From positions 186,001 through 250,000 of the forward strand of contig NC_089438.1 of the NCBI RefSeq assembly GCF_026210795.1: 64,000 nucleotides of DNA. Direction: 5' to 3'. The stretch is from Rhizophagus irregularis. Lineage: Eukaryota; Glomeromycota; Glomeromycetes; Glomerales; Glomeraceae. The position numbers and the translations under genes were made by a program. Below, one piece after another: positions 45,161-56,720 of the stretch; the first letter of the stretch is position 1; every line of letters starts with the position of its first letter. The notes beneath the pieces are model-generated. The model saw only the letters and a list, made by a program, of their open reading frames with translations. It did not search any database and had not been told where the DNA came from.

Positions 45161-46213
45161 ATATTTACAATAATGTAGTTATTTATATTAATGATTTGAC
45201 GTTTAAGTGTAGAATGAAATTCGTATTAATTAAGGAATTGCGAAAAAATAATTATCAATAAAAATTGATTAACTTTTTAGAAGTATTTTCGAAAAAACTT
45301 TAATATTGTGAAAATACTACAAATATTTTTATTAATTAATTATAAATTTTATAATTATTTCTTATTATTTTATATTACGCCAACCTTAAACTCATAACCA
45401 ACTTAGCAGTTAGGAAAAATATTTGAAGAATTAAATGTATTAGAATTCTGTTCATTTCATTTATTATTATTCTTTTTGATATTCATTTTACTCATTTTAC
45501 TTGATAAATTATTAATTTAACTAAATCATTTGAATTAAAATATTTATTAAAAATCTGGTGATTATTTAGAGAATTTCGGATATGGATTTGGTTATCAGTT
45601 ATAATAATCTATTATTAAATCATCAATTTCTTCAATCAATTAATTATAAAATATTGTAAAAATATCAAATTTTTTTGATTTTTATGAATTTGAAAACCAA
45701 ACTATTTATCCAGCATTCAATTTATTGAAAACCTTTTAAATGATCTTTCTATCAACATCGATCAATCTTCCTACATGTTACTTGATTTTTTTTTAAAAAA
45801 TAATAATTTTGTAAATATATTTAATACTTTAATACAATATTTTATTTCTTTATTTAATAATAAAAAAAAATTTGAGGGAAAGAAAAAGGATAAAGAAATC
45901 GGTTTAAAAAAATGGAAATTTCTGAAAAAAAGGAATCTGAAAAAACTGAAATAATTCGGTCTAAAAAAGAGTTAAAAAAAAAAATTTTTTAGAAAAATAA
46001 CAATATGGTCTAAAAAAAAGATCGAAAAAAATTAATATAAAAAAAATCGGTCTTAAAAGACCGAAACAATAGGATAATTTTTTCAGTTTGGGAAAAAAAA
46101 TTAAACCTAAACGGGAAAAGAATAAGAAAAATCAAATTTTTCGGTATGAAAAATTTAAATTAATAATCAAAAATCATCTTCCGGTTTCCGATTTCTCTAA
46201 AAAAAAAAAATTT
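45161..46213. other. Intergenic, A-rich low complexity
   Basis: 45160-45800 is plain AT-rich sequence. 45850-46110 is purine-rich with phrases such as GGTCTAAAAAAAAGATCG, possibly a third, decayed tract in reverse orientation. No gene. Confidence 0.4.
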
Positions 46214-47270
46214 TTAATTTGTTAAAATTTTTGGGATAATTTGTTTATTCATTATCTGAATTGTCCTTTCTCCCTGCTTTCGCACTACACGCTTTTTGTT
46301 TTTATTTGTCTCGTCTTCATTATCCAATGTATCCACCGCTTTTTGTTTATCTTTCTTTGATGGCAAGCTGCTGGATTTTTCCTCTAACTCTTCAAGTCTT
46401 TCTCTAAAATTATTGTTCAAATTATCTAATTCTTCATGTTCTTCTAGAGTCCTTGGAATTGTCGAAATTTGATCGGTGGGGGCGTTAACAAATTCGTCCT
46501 TCTTATTTTGTTGAGGGATTTTAAATCTGTTGATTCCGAAACGTTTCTTGTACGGTCCATTTTCGCCGATCAGTTCGTCCTGACTCTTGATCTGTAGTCC
46601 TTCACATATCTCTTCTTCCATTGATGATTTGTAAATGGCTTTTAATAGATCACTTTCATTGTTAAAATATATCAAATATATCTGACTTTGTTTATTCTGA
46701 TTATTTTTAAAAAATGACCGCCATAATTCATATTAATTAATCTTGTTACTTCATGATCCATTTTGTCTTTATCGTTATACTTTTCTTTAACTTTCATATA
46801 TGCTTGCCATTCGAATCTTTTCTTTATTTCTGTCGCGTCTTCTTTGCGTCAAACATCCTACAATAATAAACTTTATCGTTCTTTTTGATTACTATATTGG
46901 ATCCTCCATTAATGAATTTTTTTTCCATTTCTTTTGTTAGGTGGATCCTGGCTCGAACAGTTTTATACTTGTAGTTCCGTTTAAATTCTACTCTTTCTGC
47001 ATATCCAACTTTCTTTAGACTATCATAAATCTCGTTGTCTTTCCAATAAGCGGGAAAATCGTAAAATTTTAAGTCACGTGATCGGTCGGCAAAATGTTTA
47101 TTCAGATAATCATCATCGGAAGTTGTTTGAACCGGAATTTCGGTGATCTTCCCCTTTTTGATTTCTTGTGTAGATGATTTCTTTTTTTTTTGGATTTTCC
47201 TTTTTGTCTTGGTTATATAGATTTTTAATTTGGAAAAATTAGCACAATTGATTTGGAGATATATATTCAA
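46214..47270 (-). pseudogene. RRM-like repeat protein relic, copy 2
   Basis: 47270-46824 encodes a basic, Lys-rich stretch followed by FYDFPAYWKDNEIYDSLKKVG and VEFKRNYKYKTVRARIHL, a beta-alpha-beta pattern like the first half of an RRM, then FINGGSNIVI and YYCRMFDAK. The frame breaks at the DAKK position, continues in another frame (WQAYMK near 46800) and again in 46675-46214 (YFNNESDLLKAIY, a charged coiled-coil-like segment ELDNLNNNFRERLEELEEK, basic end). So at least two frameshifts divide one former gene of more than 350 codons. Related to the copies at 42259-42739 and, by family layout, 2099-2603. Probably the nucleic-acid-binding protein of a retroelement; the partner polymerase is not adjacent. 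Confidence 0.65.
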
Positions 47271-47499
47271 ATGAAACTAGGCCAGGCCAAAATTGATTGA
47301 TGCAGTATGACAGTAGTATGACATTAGATTGGCTAACATTAGATTGGCAACATGCATAGTTGTAGAATTCATTTTTAGGCATGTTGTAACCCATGCATCT
47401 GGGCTAACTGTACATGCATCATGCATGCAATGAAGTTTTTTTTAAGAGAACTAAAAATAAATCAAATTTCATTATTATTACTTATTACTTAAATGACAA
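47271..47499 (+). promoter_or_regulatory. Upstream region of tandem kinase gene
   Basis: AGATTGGCTAACATTAGATTGG (two ATTGG words near 47312-47350) and repeated GCATGCAT words (47390-47435) before a pyrimidine-poor leader. No TATA box is clear. Confidence 0.3.
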
Positions 47500-50400
47500 A
47501 TGACTTCGGTAAAAGAATGGATTGAGGAAGAAATAAAGAATGAACACATTCGTTATTTTGAATATGATAAATTTAGTCAAATCAACGAAATTGGTAAAGG
47601 AGCTTTCGGTAAAGTGAGTAAAGCGTATTTGGCTAATACGGGATTGGTCGCATTTAAAATTCTTTTTAGTAAAAGTTCAAAAGAGGAAATTAATGAGGCT
47701 AATGATGAGTTTGTTAAGGAGGTAGGAATCGCTTTTTAGTCAGTATGTTGTACAATATATTTATTATCTTGGTAAAACAAATTTAATATTATATACACAC
47801 CATTTTTTTTAGTTAAAACTTCTTCGCGAGGTTAAATATCATCAAAATATCAATCGTATTCTAGGAATAACAAAAGGTTCATATCAAAGAATTTTACTAA
47901 ATAATTTATTTACAAAGTTCAATATAACTTACTTATATTTAAATTGATAGATTCCGAGAATTATATTTTAGTGTTGGAATATGCCAATGGTGGAAATTTA
48001 AGAAATTATTTGAAAAAAAATTTTGTTTCATTGAAATGGAATAATAAAGTTAAAATGGCATTGGATATTGCTAGTGGATTGAAATTTTTACACTTAAGAA
48101 AAATAATTCATAGAGATTTGGTAAAGTAGTATTTATTATAATATTTTGTTTGTGATTTTTGCCTTTGATGATGATTAATAAATACAGTCAATCATTTTAT
48201 AGCACCCAAAAAATATATTAGTGAATAATGGAAAATTATTAATTGCAGACTTTGGATTATCTAAAAAATTGGAAGAAGTTATGACTAATTCGATTGCTAA
48301 TAGAATGGGAATGATTGAATATATTGAACCACAATGTTTTAAAAATATCGATATCGGGTATAAAAAAGATAAAAAGTCCGATATTTATAGTTTAGGTGTT
48401 TTATTATGGGAAATTTCAAGTGGACGTCCTCCTTTTTCTAACTGTTCACAAGATGTACGAAAAATAATTGACCGTTACATTAGAGATGGTCATAGAGAAA
48501 AACCAATTGAGGGTACACTTCCAACATATCAACAACTTTATCAAAAATGTTGGGACGACAAACCAGAATCAAGACCAGATATTGAAGAAGTATATGAAAT
48601 TTTAAGTCAATTAAATAAGGATTCTTTTGATCTACTATCTCTGCAACCTATTAATGTTGATAACACGGGAACTGATGATAATGACGACTTAGATATTCCT
48701 TCTGATTATCTGGATCGTCACGCTAAAGATAGTCATAAAGAAAAACAAATTGATGGTTCATCTTCAAAATATCAAAGACTCTATCAAGAATGTCAGGATG
48801 GTGAAACAAAGTCAAGTCCTGATATTGGAGGTATATGTAATTTAAATACTGATACAAAATAATTTAATGTAAACAATGAATTTAAAGAAAAACTGATGAT
48901 TTTAATTTAGTTGTAGATAAGCTTAAATTGGAAAAAAATTGTTATATGGAATGGTTAGAAAAATCAATTGCCGAAGAATTTATCACGTCTTATGAATATT
49001 CAGAATTTAAAATATTACAAAAGATAGGAAAAGGTTCATTTGGAAGCGTCCGTAGTGCTTCTTGGAAAAATACTGATCAAGTTTTTGCTTTAAAATGTTT
49101 CAATGGTGATAAGACAACATTAAAAGAGATTGTCAATGAGGTATTAAATTTATAACGATTTTAAAATATTTTTTTTTAATTGTTTATTAATTTAATACTT
49201 TTACAGATAAAATTACATAAAAGAGTGGATTTTCATGAAAATATTTTACGATTTCATGGAATAGCAAAAGTGAAAAAAACTAGTAAGTGCTTAGTGTTTA
49301 TATGTATTATGCGTATTATTGTAATTAAGGTATTTTTTGGTGACCTAAACTTTTTTTAATGCATATTTAGATACAATTCAAAAGTACGCATTGGTTTTGG
49401 AATTTGCTGATAGCGGCACATTAAGAACTTATTTAAGTGATCATTTTAATGAACTCAAATGGGATGATAAATACCGGTTTGCATTCCAACTAGCAAGTGC
49501 GATGGCGTGTATACACGAATGTGATATCATTCATCGTGATTTGGTAATAATTTGAAATATTATGATTTTAATATTGATTTTAGCTGATTAATATTAAACT
49601 CTTTCATTTTTAAATTAAAATAGCATGCTGACAATGTATTTGTACATCAGAAAAAGATAAAACTGGCCGATTTTGGTTTATCAAGAAAGATTGCTGCATC
49701 GAGTAATAATCCAAATATGTTTGGTTTGATACCTTATATCGATCCAAAAAGGTTAAAAGATCAGCAAAATTATAAACTAAATAAAAAATCTGATGTCTAT
49801 AGTGTTGGTGTTCTAATGTGGCAAATTTCAAGTGGATATCAACCATATAGAAATGATAGTTATGACGTAAGTTTAGCCATATCAATAATAAATGGAAGAA
49901 GAGAAGAAATTATTGATGGAACTCCTGCTGAATATAGTGAATTATATAAAGGTAATAAATAGTTATTTATTTTTTAATTAATGTTAAAATTAAATTTTAT
50001 TTGGTTTATTTAATTAGAATGTTGGAAAGATAAACCACGTGAACGTCCAAATATGCAAGATATTGTTTCAACTCTTAAAGCTTTGATCTCTTCCGAAAAA
50101 AATAGCATGAACTTGCAACCAAAAATGTCAAGTAAGGTAATTTATATTAATGTGAATATTTTTGAAAATAAAATATTTATAAACATAAATTAATTTACAG
50201 AACCAAGATCAATAAATTTCATGTCGCAAAAAGAATTTAATGCTCAATATTTGAATGAGAAAGAGATAAATATTGTTAGTAACAAAAGCATATTTGGTTT
50301 CTTTAAATCACAATTAGAAGGTTCTTTAAAAATAGAAGGCTTTAAAAATTTAGAAATTATTAGTTTGAAGGATTTTAAGTTAACTGGTTTGGAAATAAAT

Positions 50401-50622
50401 GGTTGTTCTCAACTTAATAAGGTTTACTTGTCTGAACTTACTAAACTTACGAGTTTAACTGTAAGCGATTGTCCAAAACTAACCACGGATGATTGTTCGT
50501 TAATTAAGTTAACTAGTTTGCAAAGTTTGAAAATAATCAATTGTCAGCTCCTTTTACAACAGCTTACCGAATATTTAAAAATTTCCAGATTCTTGAGCAA
50601 TATCGATTGTAAATTTTGTTAG
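47500..50622 (+). CDS. Tandem dual-kinase protein with LRR-like C-terminus (predicted 808 aa)
   Basis: Ten exons by splice sites: 47500-47721, 47813-47876, 47951-48120, 48203-48830, 48911-49140, 49207-49282, 49371-49543, 49624-49951, 50018-50131, 50201-50622. They sum to 2427 nt, exactly 809 codons. Kinase 1 (residues 25-290): [10 protein letters not shown]53, HRD 149-151, N156, DFG 168-170. Residues 325-361 are a decayed second copy of its last subdomain. Kinase 2 (390-660): [10 protein letters not shown]423, HRD 518-520, N525, DFG 537-539. 670-808 has LRR-like repeats ([29 protein letters not shown]). Both kinases look active. The intron at 48831-48910 (GTATAT...TTTAG) joins them in frame; if it is retained, the first product ends at TAA 48862 and a separate kinase could start at 48943. 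One donor (47877, GTTCAT) is unusual. Role: signalling kinase, target unknown. Confidence 0.8.
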
Positions 50623-50717
50623 TTGTTACCGAATTCAAAACTACACAGTAAATACTTTATTATTTTTATTTTATATAAAATATTGCTTTAATCTTTTAAT
50701 TTAAAAATAAAAAGTAA

Positions 50718-50952
50718 TGTTTCGATCCAGATAAATACTTTATTTGGTAAAAATTGGGATTAAACCAAATTATTAAGAAATTTCATCACTACAATCATAT
50801 TTGTAGCACTAAGAGCTGCTACAAATCGTAAAATTCTGACCATTAATTCATGAAATATATCAGATTATCCGAAATCTGCACATGATTTTTATCCAGATAT
50901 TCGCGGTTTAATCCAGGTTGACCTGAGTCAAACCAGACTTGGGATTGAAACA
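50718..50952. mobile_element. Candidate 235-bp MITE
   Basis: TGTTTCGATCC at 50718-50728 and GGATTGAAACA at 50942-50952 (one mismatch), with internal echoes (GGGATTAAACC near 50757, GGTTTAATCC near 50907). The short arms make this tentative. It lies 95 bp after the tandem-kinase stop. Confidence 0.4.
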
Positions 50953-51169
50953 CTAATAAAAAGATTCAAGTTATGTATAAAATATATTAATTAAGAAAAT
51001 TTTGTGGTTTTGAAATATGCCATCTATCAAAAAAACTTTTAAAAAAATTTGTGTTTTCCTTAGAAGGACTGATCCAGCTAAAACATATGCTTAAAGAAAA
51101 AGGCCAGCAAGGTTTCAAGATTTTAGATTTTACCAATATATTTAATTGGTATTATTATTTATTCTTTAA

Positions 51170-51290
51170 TGTAACGATCGGTTATGGTCGGGTCATAACC
51201 GGTCAAGAACCTTTGACTGACCGACCATTTAACCGACCGTTTTGGTTGACCATTTGACTGACCAATATCAGTCACCGGTTATGAGACCGT
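51170..51290. repeat. GACCGGT/ACCGGTC palindrome cluster
   Basis: CGGTTATGGTCGGGTCATAACCGG is one fold-back (51179-51202, read in halves), followed by GACCGACCATTTAACCGACC and ACCGGTTATGAGACC. It is a GC-richer patch related in word content to the ends at 43127-43658. Confidence 0.55.
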
Positions 51291-51740
51291 TGTAGACTTA
51301 TAAATTATACTATTTTCCAAAATTTATTATCTAAATGTGAGCATTTGATACTTTTGGAAACACCAAGATTTACAAAATAAAAAATTTCAAATACATTTGT
51401 GTAGTCAAACTGAAATTTTCCTGAAATCAAAAGAATCAAAGAACCGACCACTATAAAAAAAATTAAAAGTAAAAGAAAAAAATTTTTTTAAAAAAAATAT
51501 TTTGAAGTGAAACCGAAAAATGAAAGTTCTGATTTCATTTTCAATTTTGGTTACGTAATCAGTTTCATTCTTTAAAATAAGGAAGAAACCAGTTTTTTAA
51601 TAGCAGTCTTATATTAAATTATATTAAAGACTTAAAGTGTGTGGAAAGTAAAGGAAAAATTGATAACATGTAATACTTAAAAACTTCAACGTAATGTTGA
51701 TCCAAATTCTCTTTTTACAATACGAAATCAGTAAATCAGT

Positions 51741-52963
51741 TATCGCCGTTTTCAGAAATATGTGTAATCCAAGCCACACGATGATCACTTAAATTTTTGT
51801 AAAAAAAAAATTTCCCGAATATAAAACTTTTACACTTTACTAAGACAAACCGCGATTTTTTTTTTCCATATGAACATACTGCTCTATATAAAGCTTTGAC
51901 ATAAGTTTTATAATATATGAAAAGTTCTTTTGCCGCGAAACTTGCTAATATTTACGAGAATTTTTGCGATTTTAAAACTTTACGAATATATTACAAGACA
52001 GTAAGTTGTTATAATAATACGCGATTTTTTCCTTTCCATATAAATATATTACTTTATACAAGATTCTAATATAAATTTTATGATATATAGATAGTTATTT
52101 TATCACGAAACTCACGGTACTTTGTTGAGATTCTTATAATTCTTGCTTACTGAGGTATATTGCATGATTTTTTTTTCTGAAACATTTTTTTGAAAATTTA
52201 AAACTATTATAGACTATTCTGGTTCTTATTGTGATTTAATTTCGTTTTAAATTTTACTTATTAATCATTTTTTAAAATATTTAGCATTAACATGGTAGAC
52301 TTTAAGTAATGATATAAGATGGTGTATCATTTACCATCAACTTCAGTTGATGGGTTTTCAGCAATAGAAACTGCTCTTAGTCTTTACATTGGCGTTTCTA
52401 CTGTGTATGAGATCAGAAGAATTTATAATCATTGGGATTGTGTGTCAAGGAAGAAGAAAAACTGAATCTTGTTGTTTTAAATGTATCTATTTAAGATAAA
52501 TATTAATAATTAAAAGTAATATGGTTCGCCCTAACTTTTATTAATGTTTAATTTATTAATTGATAAATTATTTATTGATTAAACATTTGATATTACAGAT
52601 TTTAGATTCACTTGTAAAAGATAAGAAAAGTTTGTTGCATTATTGGTTTAATAGTATTACAGTAAAGGCACTTTTGACATGTATATAACAGGTTCCTATT
52701 TAATATTATACATTTATACTAAAGGTTTCTGGTTTTTCAACTTCGCAATTACTCATTGTAATATTTTTTGTAAATGCTTTTTAAAAAACAATTGTTTTTT
52801 GTACGCGAAGGTGCGATAATAAATTATTAATAGTTAGCACGTGAAATCTGGATAAATATTATTGGATAATTTTTAATTGTTACATAAAATTTCGAGTTTC
52901 GAATTTTGCCCGTGAACTACTTTTACAAAATAGCAAATACACATATTTCTGAAAACGGCGATA
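51741..52963 (+). mobile_element. 1.2-kb Tc1/mariner-like element
   Basis: Perfect 24-bp inverted ends at 51741-51764 and 52940-52963, core TCGCCGTTTTCAGAAAT, with TA at the outer edges. It holds a transposase N-terminal fragment at 52319-52465 and otherwise decayed AT-rich DNA. The ends differ by about one base from those of the 461-bp MITE at 16091-16551, so the two are one family. Confidence 0.85.
52319..52465 (+). pseudogene. Transposase N-terminal helix-turn-helix fragment
   Basis: 48-codon frame: MVYHLPSTSVDGFSAIETA then LSLYIGVSTVYEIRRIYNHW. The helix-turn-helix pattern (IETALSLYIGVSTVYEIRR) matches the DNA-binding N-terminus of Tc1/mariner-type transposases, where it binds the terminal repeats. 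The frame ends TGA at 52463-52465; no DDE catalytic part is recognisable downstream. Confidence 0.65.
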
Positions 52964-53480
52964 ATAAAAAGAAAATAAATTAATAATTTTTCAAACAAAA
53001 CAAAAAGACGCGAAAAGTCTGAAGAATCAACTGACAAAAAGAAAATATATTCAACCTATAATACAAAAAAAAAGAATAAAATATAAAATAAAAGAATTTA
53101 AAAAGCCTAAAAAAAGGGAAAGAATAAAATCAAAAAAAAAATTTTATAAATATGGGGAGACAAATGAAAAGAAGAAAATTCTTTTTAAAAAAAAGAAGTG
53201 GGGAATGAAAAAATGAAATCAAAAAAACAATTTTTAAAGGGGTGACGAAGCCAGTAAATAAAAAGAAAAAAATAAATTTTTAAAAAGAGAACGACAAAAT
53301 AAGAAAAATAAAGGAAAGAAAGGAATTATGAAACAGAATGACGATAAATTATGATAAACATGAATATTATCCTACAACCCAATATCATTCAAAAGTTTGT
53401 AAAAATTTTTCTAAATTTATTTTTTTAATTATTAAATTTATTTTTAATTACTAAATTCATTTTTTATTTTCTAAATATTC
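52964..53480. repeat. Purine-rich tract, inverse of the 40-kb pyrimidine element
   Basis: Plus strand 53020-53340 is A/G-rich with AAAAATTTTT-type interruptions. Its reverse complement reads like 40440-40560 (CCCCACTTCTTTTTTTTAAA against CCCACTCTTCTTTTTTTTTA, both followed by ATTTTCTTCTTT). It is a decayed inverted member of the same family. No gene. Confidence 0.5.
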
Positions 53481-53499
53481 GGTAAGATGTTGCAAAAGA

Positions 53500-54905
53500 A
53501 ATTTTCTTTGCTGATCCGCTTATGTAACAACCACCTGCTGCAAATAAAACAGAAATATCTGCCTAATGCAGGTCTTTCCTTTTTACAATTCAAAGCAACA
53601 GCGTAATAAAGTAAAAAAACTTTCGTAAATCAATTAAATAAAAAAATGCCTATAATCCTCTCCTTCTAATTACCTTTAAATCCGACTTGTACAAGAAATC
53701 CTGCATTCCTTGAAAAGAACAAGAAATGAAAGTTAGAAATGTTTAAATAAATGAAAAAAAAATAAACACGCTCCTAATTTACCTTTGAAACTTGGCGTCC
53801 CTAGAATAAAATAAGAAATGAAGTCTAGAGATTGGAACTGATTGATTAATTAACCGGTTAAGACGGTTAACTGGTTAAGGTATTGTAGAGGACGACTTTA
53901 TCTAGTGACATTACTAATTTTGGGGCGCAATATTATATTTAAAATTTTTAGGTATTACTTTTGTTTTAAATTATTGCGGCCCGTAAAGACCTTTAAACTA
54001 TTGGATGATTAATTAACTTATATAACTGCGGTCAGGAATGACGTTCAACTACCATCAAGTTATTTTATTGGGCAAATTATTTTAGTGGGTAATTTAGTTA
54101 GGGATCCGGTGCGGTCGGAGATCGACCTTAAATTAGAAATTGTACTACAGCTGCGGTCAGAAATTTTAATGATCCATTTCATGCCGGGAAAAGTATTTAT
54201 GAATTAATTATAATTTTAGAAAATTTTGTTACCATGCGTTTTTGAATTATTAATCATTTAATTAGTTCTAGAAGGGGAAATTATCATTTTAATTGGTTAT
54301 GTTAGAATTTGATCTTAAATAGACTTTGATTTTCATTCCACATAACTTAAAAATTTCTTGGAATTTTCGATTTATTAATTTTATTTTGAACTTGGGAAAA
54401 CATATTTTTATCTACTAATAATAAAATTTATATTGCATACTAACCGGTGGAAATGATTTAACAAATCATGATCAATACAGTATCTCAAAATCGGTTAATC
54501 GATTAAATCATAATTCTGGTATGCGGCTCATAAATGAGAAATTTTGGTCACGTGTTCTCCCTACTAAATTTAACAAACGCAACAAACGCATCTTTATTAA
54601 AGTTTTAATAATAAGATTAATAAATTATGACTTTCCTCAACTAGACATACGAGTAGAAACAAATTGGTATAATTTACAGCGGTTAAAGCTTTTTTGATCT
54701 CTATTCAAATAATTTCCAAAATTTCTGGTAATTCGTATATTAATCGAATAATTAATCGAATAATTAACATTAGAAACGTTTCTTTAAAGTCAATTAATAA
54801 AAAAATAATTACATACCTCCCCTTCCTAATTTGTCTTCAAAAGTCCGGGTTATATAAGAAACTTGGCGTCCTAGAGGAAAACAAGAAATAAACGTTAGAA
54901 GAATT
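53500..54905 (-). repeat. Diverged exon-like repeat units (minus strand)
   Basis: Three units with the order pyrimidine tract/TTTCTTGTT - CTAG or CAAG - GGACGCCAAGTTTC or GAATGCAGGATTTC - (A/G)AG|GTA(A/T): about 54900-54810, 53825-53770 and 53745-53670. Each looks like a short exon with a good acceptor and donor. Joined in the open phase they would give ...VSYITRTFEDKLGRG / GTPSFKG / MQDFLYKSDLK, then an acceptor TTTATTTGCAG near 53540. About 0.9 kb of unrelated DNA (53835-54770, with TTAACCGGTTAA-type palindromes) separates units two and three. This could be a multi-microexon gene end or a duplicated non-coding unit. Confidence 0.35.
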
Positions 54906-55338
54906 TCTTTTAAAGTCAATTAAAAAATGCTTTTCCAGCCCATTCTAAGTTCTAAGCTGAAACTTTTATTTTTATTTTATTTTTAACATAAGGACAGAAC
55001 ACCAAACTATACATTTAGACAGTTGAAACCTAATCTCACGCATGAGAACGTCCCACCTAATACAGTACAAACCAAGAGCTTGAGGCCTGTTCTAATTATG
55101 TAAATTATTATTAAAAGAAAAATAAACGAATCCAAACTAAAAAAGAAGAAAAATAAGAAAAATAAGAAAACTGCTCTCTATAAATTGATCTATATTTTCA
55201 TAAGTATTTATATAAAAGGTCCGTCCCCGCGTGTAAATAATTTGACGTTATATAAACCATCCATAAAGGTGTAAAATGATCTTCATGTCGCGTTGATAAA
55301 TGTAGGAGGTTGGTGTCGGTTACTAAGAGGAGGCACCA
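54906..55338. other. Intergenic
   Basis: AT-rich, with AAAATAAGAAAAATAAGAAA simple sequence near 55146. CCGTCCCCGCGTG near 55221 is a small GC island. No gene. Confidence 0.35.
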
Positions 55339-56720
55339 TCACGGGGACGTCCAAATCAAATGATTTTGTAGTCGCTTTCGGTGATATTGCTTTTTATCTT
55401 TTTTTGGGACGTTAATAGATTTTTCCCATTCTTTTAGGAGGCGACTGTGCGTTGACCAAATTTCCGATAAATTATCCATCTGTACCGAACTAACTATTGC
55501 TAAAGTGACTGTTTGTAAGGAATTGAATTTTTCTACGTAACTGTAAATAAAATCCGTTAAGGAGGAAAGAATAAGCTGATGAATAATAAAGTAAATTGGG
55601 TGTGAAGGTGACCTAACCGGCTGGAATAAGGCAAGTTTGGTGATTTCCTCATTGCAGAAATAATATGTTATAATGTCATCAGTATGTTCATCAATGAAAT
55701 CAAATAAAATGCGTTGATGTTTGGTGAGAATCATGTTGATCGTATCCGTTAAAGTAGAGCAAAAGCCAAGATGTTGTGTTTTTACAATGTGAGCATTGTA
55801 TGGTGTCATTTGGATATAAATCTGTGGTAGTAAATTATTTTAATTTCTGTGCTTTATATTGGAGATAGTTAACTGAAGTTGTGTTAACGGGGCAGTTAGT
55901 CTTCTGGTGTTAAGGGATAACGTTCCTCTATCTTCTAATCTCTTAAATCAATTTGGCGTACGTCCTTTGAATTTGTTTGAGGTAAGTTCTTGATAAATTT
56001 CCAAGTTTCCAAATAAAATCAATCCATCAACAGAGGAGACTTGATCAAGAAATATATTTCGTTTATATTGAAGTGACTTTACGTCCCAAGACGACGTTGG
56101 GTCTATTAGATGTGGAACTATAAGGGTATGTCCTCCGATTACTCGGGTATCCGTACGAGAAAGGCAATTTATACTTATGGAGTTATAAAGGTGTAATTCT
56201 TTCGTTAGGAGTGAAGGTTTAATCAATGGTAAGTATTTAAAGTCTCTGGGGTAGGAAAGTGTAGTAACCAGTATTCCTTTTGTGTTTGTATGATTTTTTT
56301 GTAACCAATAGTACGAAAAATGGGGGAATTAAATAACATTGGTAATAACACAATGAGCATAAATTTGATTAAGGAAGAAATTGTGTATACTTGGGAAAAG
56401 TTTGTTATGAATGATATTATTATGTGTTGATTTTGGAAGGTTAATGTGAGATTTGAATAGTTTTTTTAAAGGGGCTAGAATATTATTACATTTTGTTTCT
56501 GAAGAAAGTAAAGTAAATTGATTAAATGTATGCGTTACAAAAAGATCACACATGTCCACTTGATATATATTATACAAAGTTATTATCCCAAAAATTTGAA
56601 AAGTGTCGAGTGATTTGTTTTAATTTATTGATAATGGGCGTAAAACTGTTAAAAGAGTTGATATAAATTCCTAGGATTCTTTCACTCGAAGACCAAGCTG
56701 AAACCTAAAGAAAAAATTAT
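55339..56720 (-). pseudogene. Non-LTR retrotransposon (LINE) polyprotein relic, C-terminal half
   Basis: Minus-strand frames joined by frameshifts. About 56720-56590 reads WSSSERILGIYINSFNSF and IINKLKQITRHFSNFWDN. 56577-56329 continues TKCNNILAPLKKLFKSHINLP then IIHNKLFPSIHNFFLNQIYAH. 56226-55948 holds GHTLIVPHLIDPTSSWDVKSL. 55809-55339 holds RILFDFIDEHTDDI, VRSPSHPIYFIIHQLI and a basic end. The first part has the ILG(I/V) thumb pattern and downstream helices of LINE reverse transcriptases; the last part is like their post-RT/post-RNase H region. The catalytic YADD region, the RNase H core and the endonuclease are not found, so it is a 5'-truncated, decayed insertion. Confidence 0.6.

Noticed and set aside
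49610-49885. Minus-strand ORF of 91 codons
   Set aside because: Antisense shadow of exon 8 of the tandem kinase.
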